Shown: positions 38,838 to 48,238, counted from the first letter of the stretch. The stretch is 64,000 bases of DNA from Cryptosporangium phraense (GCF_006912135.1 NZ_VIRS01000034.1:1-64000), one strand, 5' to 3'. The notes: generated by a model from the sequence alone, not told the origin. Translations and numbers: made by a program.

Positions 38838-41555
38838 TTACGTCACCCAGACCTGCGCGAGGTCCGGCACCGCCCACAACGAGCTCACGAACAGCCCCTG
38901 CACCTTCGACCCGCGCAGCGCCAGCCGGCGCTGGTCGAAGAACGGGATGGCCGGCGCCAGCCGCCGGATCCGGAGCGCCAGCGCCGCGTACTCGGCCGCC
39001 GCCCGTTTCCGGTCGGGCATCAGCGCGATCCGCTTCAGCTCCGAGTTCGTGACCGGTTCGCGCAGATAACTGAAGTTCGTACTCCCGACCGCCCGGGCCC
39101 CGGTACTCGAGTACAGCAGCGGCAGCATCGCGTTGCCGTCCAGGTAATCCGGCGCCCATTCGCACAGGTACAGGTCGTACGGGTTGCTCCAGGCCCCGAT
39201 CGCGGCCAGGTACTGGTCGGACGGCACCGCCACCGGCCGCACGGTCACGCCCGCCCGCAAGAAAGCGGAGCCCACAGCGTCCGCGAGCCGTTTGCCCTCA
39301 CTATTAGCCCGATACGCGAACACGAGCGTCACCGCCTCGCCGTGCAGCGCGGCCCGGGCCGCCGCCGGGTCGCCCGACCGCCGGGCCCGCGACTGGTCTT
39401 CCGGATACCCCGGTAACCGCGGCGAGAGCAGGCTGGTCGTGAGCTCCCCGACGTACGGACCGCCCATCGCGTCCAGCGCCGACTCCGGGTTGAACGCCAG
39501 GCTCAGCGCCCGCCGCCGCTCGGCCGACGGCACCCGCTGCGTGTTGAAGCACAGGTCGCGGTGCCCGGCACCGGGTCCGTCGACGATCCGGTCGGTGCCG
39601 ACGACCTGCCCCGCCAGCGCCGAGTCGACCGTGCTCAGCTGGATCCCGCGCGGATCCTCGTCGGCCATCATCAGCCGGGTCACGTCGGGCCGGGACCGGC
39701 CGAAGTGGACCACGTACCGGTCCGGATAGTCGGTGCGCACCGGATCCGACTTCGCCCTCCAGGCCGGATTCCGGACCAGCGTGAGGTCACCCCCGGCCCG
39801 GTACGACCCCGACACCCGGTACGGCCCGGTCACCGGCAGAGGGTTCCGCACGGTCGGCTTCCACCCGAGCGGGACCGCCGCGGTGACCGGCAACGCGGCC
39901 ACCGACGGCAGGTCCGGGTGCGCCGCCGGGAAGCGCAGCCGCAGGGTCCGGGCGTCGAGCGGTTCGACTCCCGGCGGGTACGGCCGGTCCGCCGTCGGAC
40001 CGGCGTAGAACGTGCGGAAGTCCGGCGTGCCGGCCAGCCACTGCTGCAGGTACGAGGGCCCGGTCATACCCGGTCCGAACGACCGCGCGATGCCCCGCGC
40101 CACGTCGACCGCGGTCACCAGCGTGCCGTCGGCGAACGTCGCGTCTCCCCGGATCGTGAACTCCCAGGTCTGCCCGCCGTCGGTGCTGCGTCCGGTGTCG
40201 GTGGCCAGGTCGCCGACGAGCGTCGGCGAGGTCGTGGGGCTCTGCCGGTAGGCGGTGAGCGTCCGGGCTAGCAGCCGCGAGCTGGCCATCATCCCGTCGC
40301 CGAAATGGTTGAGCGCCGGGTCGAGCTCCCAGTAGCGCGCGGCCGCGTAGACCACCGCGGTCCCGCCCCGCCGGGCTCCCTCGACCGCGCGGGCCGGCCC
40401 GACCGCGGAGTCGTCGGCCGCGAACTGCCGGACGGCGGTCTCCACCGGCCCGGTCGGCGAGGCCCGGATCGCGTCCGGCGCGTCCGTCGACCGGCCGGCC
40501 CAGAGCACGACGGCCGCGGCCAGGACCGCGGCCACGACCGCCGCCGCGGCCGTCCCGAGCACGACCCGCCGTCGCGGTCTGCCGCTCTCCTCGACCCTCG
40601 TCGCCTTTTCTGACGCTATGCGGCGAACCACCGCCGGACGCTCGCCACCGCCCGGGGCCGGTGGCGGCAACTCCGGAACGGCGACCTCCACGGTGGGGTC
40701 GGTGGCCGCGACTGCGCCGGGCAGCGACGACAGCGGCGGCGAGTCGGGACGGCGGAGCGTCAGACCGCTGAGGATCTCGGCGGTGCGGGGCCGGCGGGCC
40801 GGGTCTTTCCGCAGCGCGGCCGCGACCAGATTGCGCAGCGCCGGGTCGAGGCCCTCCAGGTTCGGCTCGGACTCCAACGTCTTGAACAGCATCACCTCCG
40901 GCGGCCCGACGCCGAACGGCGGCCGTCCGGTGCCGGCGAAACACACGGCCGCGCCCCAGGCGTACACGTCGGTGGCCGCGGTCACCGGCTCGCCCCGGAA
41001 CTGCTCCGGCGCCATGTACGGCGGCGACCCGATCGCACCGGTGGTCAGCCCGCTCACCACGTCGGCGGCCCGGGCGATGCCGAAGTCGATCACCCGCGGC
41101 CCGAACCGCGACAGGATCACGTTGCTGGGCTTGAGGTCGCGGTGGATGATGCCGGCCTCGTGGATGGCGGTCAGCGCGGTGACGATCCCGATCGCCAGCT
41201 GGTCGAGTGCCCCGCCGTCCAGCGGACCCTGCTCGTCGACGACTTCCTGCAGCGTCGGTCCGTCGACGAATTCCGTGACCAGGAACGGCTGCTCTCCGTC
41301 CACGTCGACATGAAGGACCGCGGCCGTGCTGAAGCGGGCCACCCGGGCCGCGAGGGTCGCTTCCGACCGGAAGCGGGTCCGGAACTCGGCCGCCTCGGCC
41401 AGATGCGGGTGGATCACCTTGACCGCGACCGGACGCCCGTCGCCGGAGACGCCGGCGTAGACGATTCCCATCCCACCGGAGCCGAGCCGGCCGGTGAGGC
41501 GGTACTGACCGAGTTGTCGCGGGTCGTTCGAGCGGAGGGGTTGCTCTTTACCCAC
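38838..41555 (-). CDS. Ser/Thr receptor kinase fused to a family 5 solute-binding domain
   Basis: Encodes 905 residues. Kinase domain (about 18-265): GSGGMG P-loop, Lys46, catalytic HRDLKPSN (Asp140), IDFG (Asp157) and APEQF. A Pro-rich linker is followed by one transmembrane helix (about 331-354). Residues ~396-905 form an oligopeptide-binding (SBP_bac_5) ectodomain with WELDPALNHFGDG, TWEFTIRGDATFADG and FNPESAL. The layout suggests a peptide or nickel sensor signalling through phosphorylation, with no transporter genes alongside. GGAGAAGGGGC precedes the GTG at 41555. Confidence 0.92.
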   Translation of the reverse strand: MGKEQPLRSNDPRQLGQYRLTGRLGSGGMGIVYAGVSGDGRPVAVKVIHPHLAEAAEFRTRFRSEATLAARVARFSTAAVLHVDVDGEQPFLVTEFVDGPTLQEVVDEQGPLDGGALDQLAIGIVTALTAIHEAGIIHRDLKPSNVILSRFGPRVIDFGIARAADVVSGLTTGAIGSPPYMAPEQFRGEPVTAATDVYAWGAAVCFAGTGRPPFGVGPPEVMLFKTLESEPNLEGLDPALRNLVAAALRKDPARRPRTAEILSGLTLRRPDSPPLSSLPGAVAATDPTVEVAVPELPPPAPGGGERPAVVRRIASEKATRVEESGRPRRRVVLGTAAAAVVAAVLAAAVVLWAGRSTDAPDAIRASPTGPVETAVRQFAADDSAVGPARAVEGARRGGTAVVYAAARYWELDPALNHFGDGMMASSRLLARTLTAYRQSPTTSPTLVGDLATDTGRSTDGGQTWEFTIRGDATFADGTLVTAVDVARGIARSFGPGMTGPSYLQQWLAGTPDFRTFYAGPTADRPYPPGVEPLDARTLRLRFPAAHPDLPSVAALPVTAAVPLGWKPTVRNPLPVTGPYRVSGSYRAGGDLTLVRNPAWRAKSDPVRTDYPDRYVVHFGRSRPDVTRLMMADEDPRGIQLSTVDSALAGQVVGTDRIVDGPGAGHRDLCFNTQRVPSAERRRALSLAFNPESALDAMGGPYVGELTTSLLSPRLPGYPEDQSRARRSGDPAAARAALHGEAVTLVFAYRANSEGKRLADAVGSAFLRAGVTVRPVAVPSDQYLAAIGAWSNPYDLYLCEWAPDYLDGNAMLPLLYSSTGARAVGSTNFSYLREPVTNSELKRIALMPDRKRAAAEYAALALRIRRLAPAIPFFDQRRLALRGSKVQGLFVSSLWAVPDLAQVWVT

Positions 41556-41738
41556 CCGTGCCCCTTCTCCCGGATTCAGGCCGCAGCGTAGCGGCGGTGC
41601 GCCAGATCACCGCACCGGGTCGGGCTGAATCGGAACAGTCTTCCTGAATCGAGTGCGTTCACTCACAGGCGGGCACGGGAAACGGTATGGCCTCATAGCC
41701 TCTCCGCATTCGACCGCCGGTGAAGAGGGGGACGACTC

Positions 41739-44432
41739 GTGCCTGATACCAAGTACGTCTACGACTTCGCCGAGGGGAACAAGGACCTCAAGGATCTCCT
41801 CGGCGGCAAGGGCGCCAACCTCGCCGAGATGACCAACCTCGGCCTGCCGGTTCCGCCCGGTTTCACGATCACGACCGAGGCCTGCACGGTCTTCCTGGAG
41901 ACCGGCTCCACCCCGGACGGCCTCGACGACGAGGTCTCGACCCACCTGGCCGCGCTGGAGGAGGCCCGCGGCAAGCGGCTCGGCGACCCGGACGACCCGC
42001 TGCTGGTCAGCGTCCGCTCGGGCGCGAAGTTCTCGATGCCCGGGATGATGGAGACCGTCCTCAACGTCGGCTTGAACGACCGGTCGGTCGAGGGCCTGGC
42101 CCGCCAGGCCGACAACCCCCGCTTCGCGTGGGACTCCTACCGGCGGCTGATCCAGATGTTCGGCAAGACCGTCCAGCACATCGAGGGCGAGGCGTTCGAG
42201 GACGCTCTGGACGAGGTGAAGCGGGCCAAGGGCACCGAGAACGACCTCGATCTGGACTCCGACGACCTCAGGCAGCTCGTCGACGTCTACAAGGGCATCG
42301 TGCGGGAGCACACCGGCGAGGACTTCCCGCAGGACCCGCGGGAGCAGATGTCGCAGGCGGTCAACGCGGTGTTCGCATCCTGGAACTCCGACCGGGCCGT
42401 GCTCTACCGGCGGCAGGAGCGGATCCCCGGCGACCTCGGCACCGCGGTGAGCGTCGTCGCGATGGTCTTCGGGAACCTGGGCCTGGACTCGGGTACCGGG
42501 GTCGCGTTCACCCGCGACCCGGGGACCGGCGAGCAGGGCGTCTACGGCGACTACCTGCAGAATGCCCAGGGCGAGGACGTCGTGGCCGGCATCCGGAACA
42601 CGGTGCCGCTGCAGGACCTCGAGAAAATCGACAAGACCTCGTACGACCGCCTGATGGAGATCATGGCGACGCTCGAGGGTCACTACCAGGATCTCTGCGA
42701 CATCGAGTTCACGATCGAGTCCGGCCAGCTCTGGATGCTCCAGACCCGGGTCGGCAAGCGCACCGCGGCGGCGGCCTTCCGGATCGCGTCGCAGCTGGTC
42801 GACGAAGGCGTCATCGATCTGGATGAAGCGGTTCAGCGGGTCACCGGGGAGCAGCTCGTCCAGCTGATGTTCCCGCAGTTCGACACGTCGGCGAAGGTGC
42901 ACCAGCTGGGCCGAGGCATGTCGGCGTCGCCGGGCGCGGCGGTCGGCAAGGCCGTGTTCGACTCGTACACCGCGGTGAAGTGGTCGCGGTCGGGCGAGGA
43001 CGTGATCCTGGTCCGGCGGGAGACGAACCCGGACGACCTGAACGGGATGATCGCGGCTCGCGGGATCCTGACCAGCCGCGGCGGGAAGACGTCGCACGCG
43101 GCCGTGGTCGCGCGGGGCATGGGCAAGACGTGCGTCTGCGGCGCGGAGGAGCTGCAGGTCAACACCAAGCGGCGGTTCCTCACCGCGCCCGACGGCACCG
43201 AGGTGCACGAGGGCGACGTGATCTCGGTCGACGGTTCGACCGGGCGGGTCTACCTGGGCGAGGTACCGGTCGTGGACTCGCCGGTCGTCTCGTACTTCGA
43301 AGGGAACGCCGATTCCTCCGACGACCTGGTCGAGGCCGTGGACCGGATCATGACGCACGCCGACAGCACCCGCCGGATGGGCGTGCGGGCCAACGCCGAC
43401 ACGGCCGAGGACGCCGAGCGGGCCCGCCGGTTCGGCGCCGAGGGCATCGGGCTGTGCCGCACCGAGCACATGTTCCTGGGCGAGCGGCGTCAGCACGTCG
43501 AGCGGCTGATCCTGGCCTCGGACGAGGAGGAGCGGGACGCGGCGCTGGAGGCGTTGCTCCCGCTGCAGCGCTGGGACTTCCTGCAGCTGCTGACCGCGAT
43601 GGACGGGCTGCCGACGACGATCCGGCTGCTCGACCCGCCGCTGCACGAGTTCCTGCCGAACATCACCGAGCTGTCGGTCCGGGTCGCGCTGGCCGAGTCG
43701 CGCGGCGAGAAGAACGAGAACGACCTGCGGCTGATGCAGGCCGTGCACCGGCTGCACGAGGCCAACCCGATGCTGGGGCTGCGCGGTGTGCGGCTCGGGC
43801 TGGTCGTGCCGGGGCTGTTCAACCTGCAGACCAGGGCGATCGCCGAGGCCGCGGCCCAGCTGGTGAAGCTGGGCAAGGACCCCAAGCCGGAGATCATGAT
43901 CCCGCTGGTCGGTTCGGTGCAGGAGCTGGAGATCATCCGGGCCGAGACCTCGCAGGTGCTGCGTGAGGTCGCCGAAGAGACCGGCATCGACCTCGACATT
44001 CTGATCGGGACGATGATCGAGCTGCCCCGGGCCGCGCTCACCGCCGACCAGATCGCCGAGGCGGCCCAGTTCTTCTCGTTCGGCACCAACGACCTGACCC
44101 AGACGACCTGGGGCTTCTCTCGCGACGACGTCGAGGCGGCGTTCTTCTCGACGTACCTCGAGGTCGGCATCTTCGGCGTCTCGCCGTTCGAGACGATCGA
44201 CACCGAGGGCGTCGGCGAACTCGTCCGGATCGGCACCGACAAGGGCCGGGCGACCCGTCCGGACCTGAAGGTCGGGGTGTGCGGCGAGCACGGGGGAGAC
44301 CCCGACTCGGTGCACTTCTTCAATGAGGTCGGCCTCGACTACGTGTCGTGCTCCCCGTTCCGCGTCCCGGTGGCCCGCCTGGAGGCCGCCCGCGCCACCG
44401 TGGCCCAGGGAGGCGGTTCGGACTCGCGCTGA
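41739..44432 (+). CDS. ppdK: Pyruvate, phosphate dikinase
   Basis: Encodes 897 residues, full length. The N-terminal ATP-grasp begins VYDFAEGNKDLKDLLGGKGANLAEM; the swivelling domain has the phospho-His453 in GGKTSHAAVVARG; the C-terminal PEP-binding barrel has GTNDLTQTTWGFSRDD and the catalytic Cys848 in GVCGEHGG. It interconverts pyruvate + ATP + Pi with PEP + AMP + PPi. GTG start after a GAAGAGGGGGA ribosome site. It stands alone, convergent with the E2-like gene 10 bp away. Confidence 0.97.
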   Translation: MPDTKYVYDFAEGNKDLKDLLGGKGANLAEMTNLGLPVPPGFTITTEACTVFLETGSTPDGLDDEVSTHLAALEEARGKRLGDPDDPLLVSVRSGAKFSMPGMMETVLNVGLNDRSVEGLARQADNPRFAWDSYRRLIQMFGKTVQHIEGEAFEDALDEVKRAKGTENDLDLDSDDLRQLVDVYKGIVREHTGEDFPQDPREQMSQAVNAVFASWNSDRAVLYRRQERIPGDLGTAVSVVAMVFGNLGLDSGTGVAFTRDPGTGEQGVYGDYLQNAQGEDVVAGIRNTVPLQDLEKIDKTSYDRLMEIMATLEGHYQDLCDIEFTIESGQLWMLQTRVGKRTAAAAFRIASQLVDEGVIDLDEAVQRVTGEQLVQLMFPQFDTSAKVHQLGRGMSASPGAAVGKAVFDSYTAVKWSRSGEDVILVRRETNPDDLNGMIAARGILTSRGGKTSHAAVVARGMGKTCVCGAEELQVNTKRRFLTAPDGTEVHEGDVISVDGSTGRVYLGEVPVVDSPVVSYFEGNADSSDDLVEAVDRIMTHADSTRRMGVRANADTAEDAERARRFGAEGIGLCRTEHMFLGERRQHVERLILASDEEERDAALEALLPLQRWDFLQLLTAMDGLPTTIRLLDPPLHEFLPNITELSVRVALAESRGEKNENDLRLMQAVHRLHEANPMLGLRGVRLGLVVPGLFNLQTRAIAEAAAQLVKLGKDPKPEIMIPLVGSVQELEIIRAETSQVLREVAEETGIDLDILIGTMIELPRAALTADQIAEAAQFFSFGTNDLTQTTWGFSRDDVEAAFFSTYLEVGIFGVSPFETIDTEGVGELVRIGTDKGRATRPDLKVGVCGEHGGDPDSVHFFNEVGLDYVSCSPFRVPVARLEAARATVAQGGGSDSR

Positions 44433-44442
44433 TCGACGAGCC

Positions 44443-45153
44443 CTACGTCAGGCCCCGCGCGACCGCGGCGAGGAACCCGGTGGCGGTGCGGTCGTCCACG
44501 GTCAGCGGGTCGGCGGAGAGGGTGAGGTGGGCGATCGTGCGGATGGCCAGGACCTCGCCGTCCGGGGTGGGCACCGCCGTCGGGCGGCGGGCCGGGGCGG
44601 CCAGGGTGAGGATCGGGCCGGTCCAGCCCGGGATCGCCGGGGCGGCCAGCACGGCGTGCGGCTCCTCGATCACGAGCAGCGTGCGGGCCGGGTCGAGCTT
44701 GGCCTTGGCCGGGTCGGCCAGCAGCTTCCCGATGCCGTCGACGTTCAGGTCACGGACGCCCGGCAGGTAGGCCAGGTGCCCGTCGATCCGGGTCGCGATC
44801 GGGTATTCGCCCAGCTCACCGGCGTCCACAACCGACTTGAGCAGGACCGCGAGACCGGCACCGGAGTCGGTGACGTCGGCCTCGACGGCGAAGAACGAGC
44901 GCGCCGCGCTCGCCACCGCGGGTTCCTCGACCACGGCGGGCTCCTCGACCACGGCCGGGTCCTCCGCGGCCGCGGAGGACGACCGCGACGCGGCCGCTTC
45001 GACGTCGGAGACGCGGATGCGCCCACCGATCCCGGTGCCGACGACGGTCGTCAGGTCGACGCCGGCCTCGGCGGCGAACGCGCGGACGCCGGGGGTCACC
45101 CACGACAGCGGCGGCGCATCGAACTCGGTGCTGAACAGGACGCCGTGCGGCAT
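44443..45153 (-). CDS. E2-like protein: E3-binding domain plus inactive acyltransferase domain
   Basis: Encodes 236 residues. Residues ~18-57 are a peripheral-subunit/E3-binding domain (TPGVRAFAAEAGVDLTTVVGTG, GRIRVSDVEAA). An Ala/Val/Glu-Pro linker with an 18-bp tandem repeat (VVEEPAVVEEPAV) follows, then a shortened 2-oxoacid-dehydrogenase catalytic fold. Where active E2 has DHRxxDG this protein has ADPLTVDD, so the catalytic His is gone. There is no lipoyl domain. It is coupled to lacI (TGATG) and probably partners the E1 alpha/beta pair at 57.5-59.4 kb. Confidence 0.8.
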   Translation of the reverse strand: MPHGVLFSTEFDAPPLSWVTPGVRAFAAEAGVDLTTVVGTGIGGRIRVSDVEAAASRSSSAAAEDPAVVEEPAVVEEPAVASAARSFFAVEADVTDSGAGLAVLLKSVVDAGELGEYPIATRIDGHLAYLPGVRDLNVDGIGKLLADPAKAKLDPARTLLVIEEPHAVLAAPAIPGWTGPILTLAAPARRPTAVPTPDGEVLAIRTIAHLTLSADPLTVDDRTATGFLAAVARGLT

Positions 45154-46181
45154 CAGAGAACTCCAGGGGGTGCGGTGGACTCGCGGAGCACCAGCTCCAT
45201 CGGGCCGTCGACGGTCTCGGCGACCGCGTCGTCGGGGTCGGTACTGGCCAGCCGCTCGACGCCTCGGCGGCCGAGCTCCTCCAGCGGCATCCGCACGGTC
45301 GTCAGCGCGGGTACCAGGTACTCGGCCAGCGGCAGGTCGTGCACCGCGACGATCGAGAGCTCGTCCGGGACGCGCACGCCGGCGCGGTAAGCGGCCCGCA
45401 ACGCACCGATCGCCGACGCCACGTTGGCGACGAACACCGCGGTGGGCCGGGGCGTGCGCCCGAGCAGCTCGGTCATCGCCTGGAAGCCGCCCTCGGCGGT
45501 GTAGTCGGCCCGGACCTCCAGCGCCGGGTCGGGCGCGCGGCCGTGCAGGCGCATCGCGGCCCGGTAGCCGCCGGCCCGCCGGGACGCGGTGTCGGAGCCG
45601 TCCGGGCCGGCCAGGTGCGCGATCCGCGTGTGACCGAGGCTGACGAGGTGCTCGACTGCCATCGTCGCCGCGCCCTCGTCGTCCAGAATGATGTGCCGGG
45701 TCGCGTCGGTCATGCTCCAGTTGAGCAGCAGCCAGGGCATCCGCGACGCCCGTAGGGCGTCGAGGGTGGCGGACGCGCGAACCCCGCCGGCCAGCAGCAG
45801 ACCGTCGACGCGGCCGTCGGCCAGCAGGTCCAGATAGGGCTTGGCCGAGCCGGCGACCCGGCCCGAGCCGGTGACCAGCACGCACTCCCGATCGGCGGCA
45901 GCGGCCTCGGCACCCTTGATGATCTCGGCGTACACCGGGTTCGCGTAGTCGGGGATGAACAGGCCGAACGTCCGGCTCAACCGGGTCCGCAGCGTGCGCG
46001 CGGCCGCGTTCGGCCGGTAGCCGAGCGTCTTCACCGAGGCCAGCACGCGCTCGCGGGTCTCCGGGCGGATGTTCAGGCCCGGGTCGTCGTTCATCACCCG
46101 CGAGATCACCGAGCGGTCGACGCCCGCGTGCGCGGCGACGTCGGCGAGGGTCACGCGTTTGGAAGGTAGCCGGTCGATCAC
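45153..46181 (-). CDS. LacI-family transcriptional regulator of the catabolic regulon
   Basis: Encodes 342 residues. The helix-turn-helix reads VTLADVAAHAGVDRSVISRVMN with hinge GYRPNAAARTLRT; the periplasmic-binding-protein-like effector domain follows (FGLFIPDYANPVYAEII). It is coupled to the Gfo/Idh gene (GTGA overlap) and to the E2-like gene. Four GTCAAmCGATTGmY sites in front of the catabolic blocks are its likely operators, including its own operon via 48206-48219. The effector sugar is unknown. Confidence 0.93.
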   Translation of the reverse strand: MIDRLPSKRVTLADVAAHAGVDRSVISRVMNDDPGLNIRPETRERVLASVKTLGYRPNAAARTLRTRLSRTFGLFIPDYANPVYAEIIKGAEAAAADRECVLVTGSGRVAGSAKPYLDLLADGRVDGLLLAGGVRASATLDALRASRMPWLLLNWSMTDATRHIILDDEGAATMAVEHLVSLGHTRIAHLAGPDGSDTASRRAGGYRAAMRLHGRAPDPALEVRADYTAEGGFQAMTELLGRTPRPTAVFVANVASAIGALRAAYRAGVRVPDELSIVAVHDLPLAEYLVPALTTVRMPLEELGRRGVERLASTDPDDAVAETVDGPMELVLRESTAPPGVL

Positions 46182-47263
46182 CGTGGGGATTCTTCCGGAG
46201 TCTGGGCCTCGCCCGTGGCCATCGAGCGATACAGAGCCTCGACGAGCGCGAGCGTGCCCAGATTGTCGCGCCCGGACGTCTCGGGCTCGGTGTCGGTGGC
46301 GATCGCCCGGAGCAGGGAGCCCATCGGGCCGGCGAACGCGTCGGGGATCCAGCGGCGGGTGACCGGGTAGTCGAGCCAGCCGTCGGTGTGTTTCTCCGAG
46401 TTGACCCTCAGGGTGTCCGGACGCCCGTGCGGGTAGTCGTAGAGCAGCCCGATCGTGCCCTTGATCGACCCCTCCGACCCGTCGATGCGGTATTCGGCCC
46501 GCGCGTCCCCGGTGCGGTTCTCGTGGTTGACGTGCAGGATCGCATGTTCACCGCCGGGAAAGCTCAGCGTGGTGGCCGTGCGCGTCTCGCCGACGACCTT
46601 CTGACCCGGCGTCCGAGAGCCGATCGCGTAGGCGCGGTTCGGATTGCCGAGCAGGGCCCGCACCGAGTCCAGGTAGTGGATCGAGTGGTACCAGATCTCG
46701 AGGTTCTCGAGTTCGGCCAGCCAGGCCCAGGTCGAGAAGTCCGTGACGATGGTGACGTTGAACTCGAACGCGGTGACCTCGCCGACCCAGCCGGCCCTGG
46801 CCATCGCGATCGCCGCGGCGATGCCTTCCTCGAAGCGCATCTGCTGGTTGACCGCGATCTTCCGGTTCGCCTGCTCGGCCGCGGCCACCATTCGGCGGGC
46901 GGTGGCGAGGTCCTCCGCGAAGGGCTTCTGGCACAGCAGATGCTTCCCGGCGTCCACGGCCCGGTGGACGATCGCCGGCTGGGCGCGGGCGGGCACCGCG
47001 ATGTCGACGACGTCGACCGGGCTGCTCAGCAATTCGTCGAGGCTCTGGTACACCGCCGGGATGCCATGGCGGGCGGCGACCTCGTGGGCGCGGTCCTGGT
47101 CGAGGTCGAAGATGCCGGCGACGTCGAGGCCGGCCCGCCGGTACGCGGGCAGGTGGGCGACGTCGACGATCGCACCGGCTCCGACGATCGCGATCGGCCG
47201 CTTGTGCTCCTCGGCGACGCGCAGATCCGTGGCCGCCGCGATGGCGGTGACTTCGTCGAGCAT
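46178..47263 (-). CDS. Gfo/Idh/MocA-family oxidoreductase
   Basis: Encodes 361 residues. The Rossmann motif is IAIVGAGAIVDVAHLPAY; the family EKP-type motif appears as CQKPFAED, and a C-terminal alpha/beta domain contains FEFNVTIV and HSIHYLDSVRALLG, with the His/Asp residues expected for catalysis. Family members oxidise sugars, inositols or cyclitols with NAD(P). It is transcribed with the amidohydrolase and lacI. Confidence 0.92.
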   Translation of the reverse strand: MLDEVTAIAAATDLRVAEEHKRPIAIVGAGAIVDVAHLPAYRRAGLDVAGIFDLDQDRAHEVAARHGIPAVYQSLDELLSSPVDVVDIAVPARAQPAIVHRAVDAGKHLLCQKPFAEDLATARRMVAAAEQANRKIAVNQQMRFEEGIAAAIAMARAGWVGEVTAFEFNVTIVTDFSTWAWLAELENLEIWYHSIHYLDSVRALLGNPNRAYAIGSRTPGQKVVGETRTATTLSFPGGEHAILHVNHENRTGDARAEYRIDGSEGSIKGTIGLLYDYPHGRPDTLRVNSEKHTDGWLDYPVTRRWIPDAFAGPMGSLLRAIATDTEPETSGRDNLGTLALVEALYRSMATGEAQTPEESPR

Positions 47264-47267
47264 GCGG

Positions 47268-47357
47268 GCTCCTTACGGGAAGCGGTAGAAGGTGCTCGCT
47301 CCTTACGGGAAGCGGTAGAAGGCGCTCGCTCCTTACGGGAAGCGGTAGAAGGCGCTC
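47268..47357. repeat. 30-bp tandem triplication of a gene end plus ribosome site
   Basis: Three 30-bp units (47268-47297, 47298-47327, 47328-47357) differ at one base. On the minus strand each unit encodes the amidohydrolase tail AFYRFP-stop followed by GGAGC. Only the distal unit is the true gene end; the proximal unit supplies the ribosome site of the Gfo/Idh gene. Confidence 0.92.
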
Positions 47358-48163
47358 GCGGTGCCGCCGAGGATCGCGGCGCGGTCTTCCGGGGCGATCA
47401 GCTGCCGGATCGCGTCCCACGTCCGTCGGTAGCCGCCGCCGAGCACCGAGACCGGCCAGTCGCTGCCCCACATCAGCCGGCCGGGCCCGAAGACCGCCAG
47501 CCCGTGGTCGACGTAACGGCGCAGATCGTCGGCGGTCCAGTCCGGCGCGGCGGCCGTGTCGAGGCCGGAGAGCTTCGCGTACACGTTCGGGTACTCGCCG
47601 GCCCGCGCGAGCAGGGTGGCCCAGGGCTGCCAGCCGTTCCCGGCGATCGGCGGCTTGGCCAGGTGGTCGATCACGATGCGCAGCTCCGGGAACGCCTCGG
47701 CCAGCGTGGGCACGTGCTCGAGGTGGCGGGGGATCGTCGCGATCTGGTCCCAGGTGAGGCCGTCCGCGGCGACGAGGCCGAGTGACTCCTGCACGGCCGG
47801 CCGGAGGATCCAGTCCGGGTCGGGCTCGTCGTGCACCTGGTGCCGCACGCCGACGTAGCGGGGGTCCTTGCCGTAGCTCGCGAGGGCCCGGGCGGTGGCT
47901 TCCGGGTCCAGCAGCGGCACCCAGCCCACGACCGCGGCGATCCGCGGGTGCGCGTCGGCCTGCGCGAGCATCGAGTCGGTGTCGGCCAGGCTCGGCTCGG
48001 CCTGGACCAGGACGGTGCGGTCGACGCCGCACTCGTCGAGCTGCGGCTCGAGCTCATCGAAGCCGAACGTGCGGTGGATCGGGCCGGCGTCCGGCGTCAG
48101 CCAGGCGTACTCGAGCGCGTCGATGTCCCAGAGATGTTGATGGGCGTCGACGATGAGGGGCAT
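47333..48163 (-). CDS. Amidohydrolase-2 family lactonase
   Basis: Encodes 276 residues. The metal-binding H-x-H (DAHQHLWD), later HQVHDEPD, IDHLAKP and the terminal MWGSDWPVS motif identify the amidohydrolase_2 family that includes L-fuconolactone and L-rhamnonolactone hydrolases. In this context lactone ring opening after sugar oxidation is likely. GGGAGTCACGC precedes the ATG at 48163. The gene end is triplicated downstream. Confidence 0.9.
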   Translation of the reverse strand: MPLIVDAHQHLWDIDALEYAWLTPDAGPIHRTFGFDELEPQLDECGVDRTVLVQAEPSLADTDSMLAQADAHPRIAAVVGWVPLLDPEATARALASYGKDPRYVGVRHQVHDEPDPDWILRPAVQESLGLVAADGLTWDQIATIPRHLEHVPTLAEAFPELRIVIDHLAKPPIAGNGWQPWATLLARAGEYPNVYAKLSGLDTAAAPDWTADDLRRYVDHGLAVFGPGRLMWGSDWPVSVLGGGYRRTWDAIRQLIAPEDRAAILGGTASAFYRFP

Positions 48164-48205
48164 GCGTGACTCCCTGGTCGTGGGGCATGATGGGCTGAAC
48201 TGTAA

Positions 48206-48219
48206 GTCAAACGATTGAC
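48206..48219. promoter_or_regulatory. LacI operator site A
   Basis: GTCAAACGATTGAC, nearly palindromic with a central CG, lies between the divergent amidohydrolase operon and the solute-binding gene. It matches sites at 54868, 54916 and 59416. Confidence 0.82.
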
Positions 48220-48238
48220 CCGTCGCAAGGAGGCAGTG

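Noticed and set aside
41607-44315. 902-residue minus-strand frame opposite ppdK
   Set aside because: Antisense shadow of ppdK without domain signatures.
47268-47357. CRISPR-like triple 30-bp repeat
   Set aside because: Units abut directly with no spacers and each encodes the end of the amidohydrolase; it is a tandem duplication.
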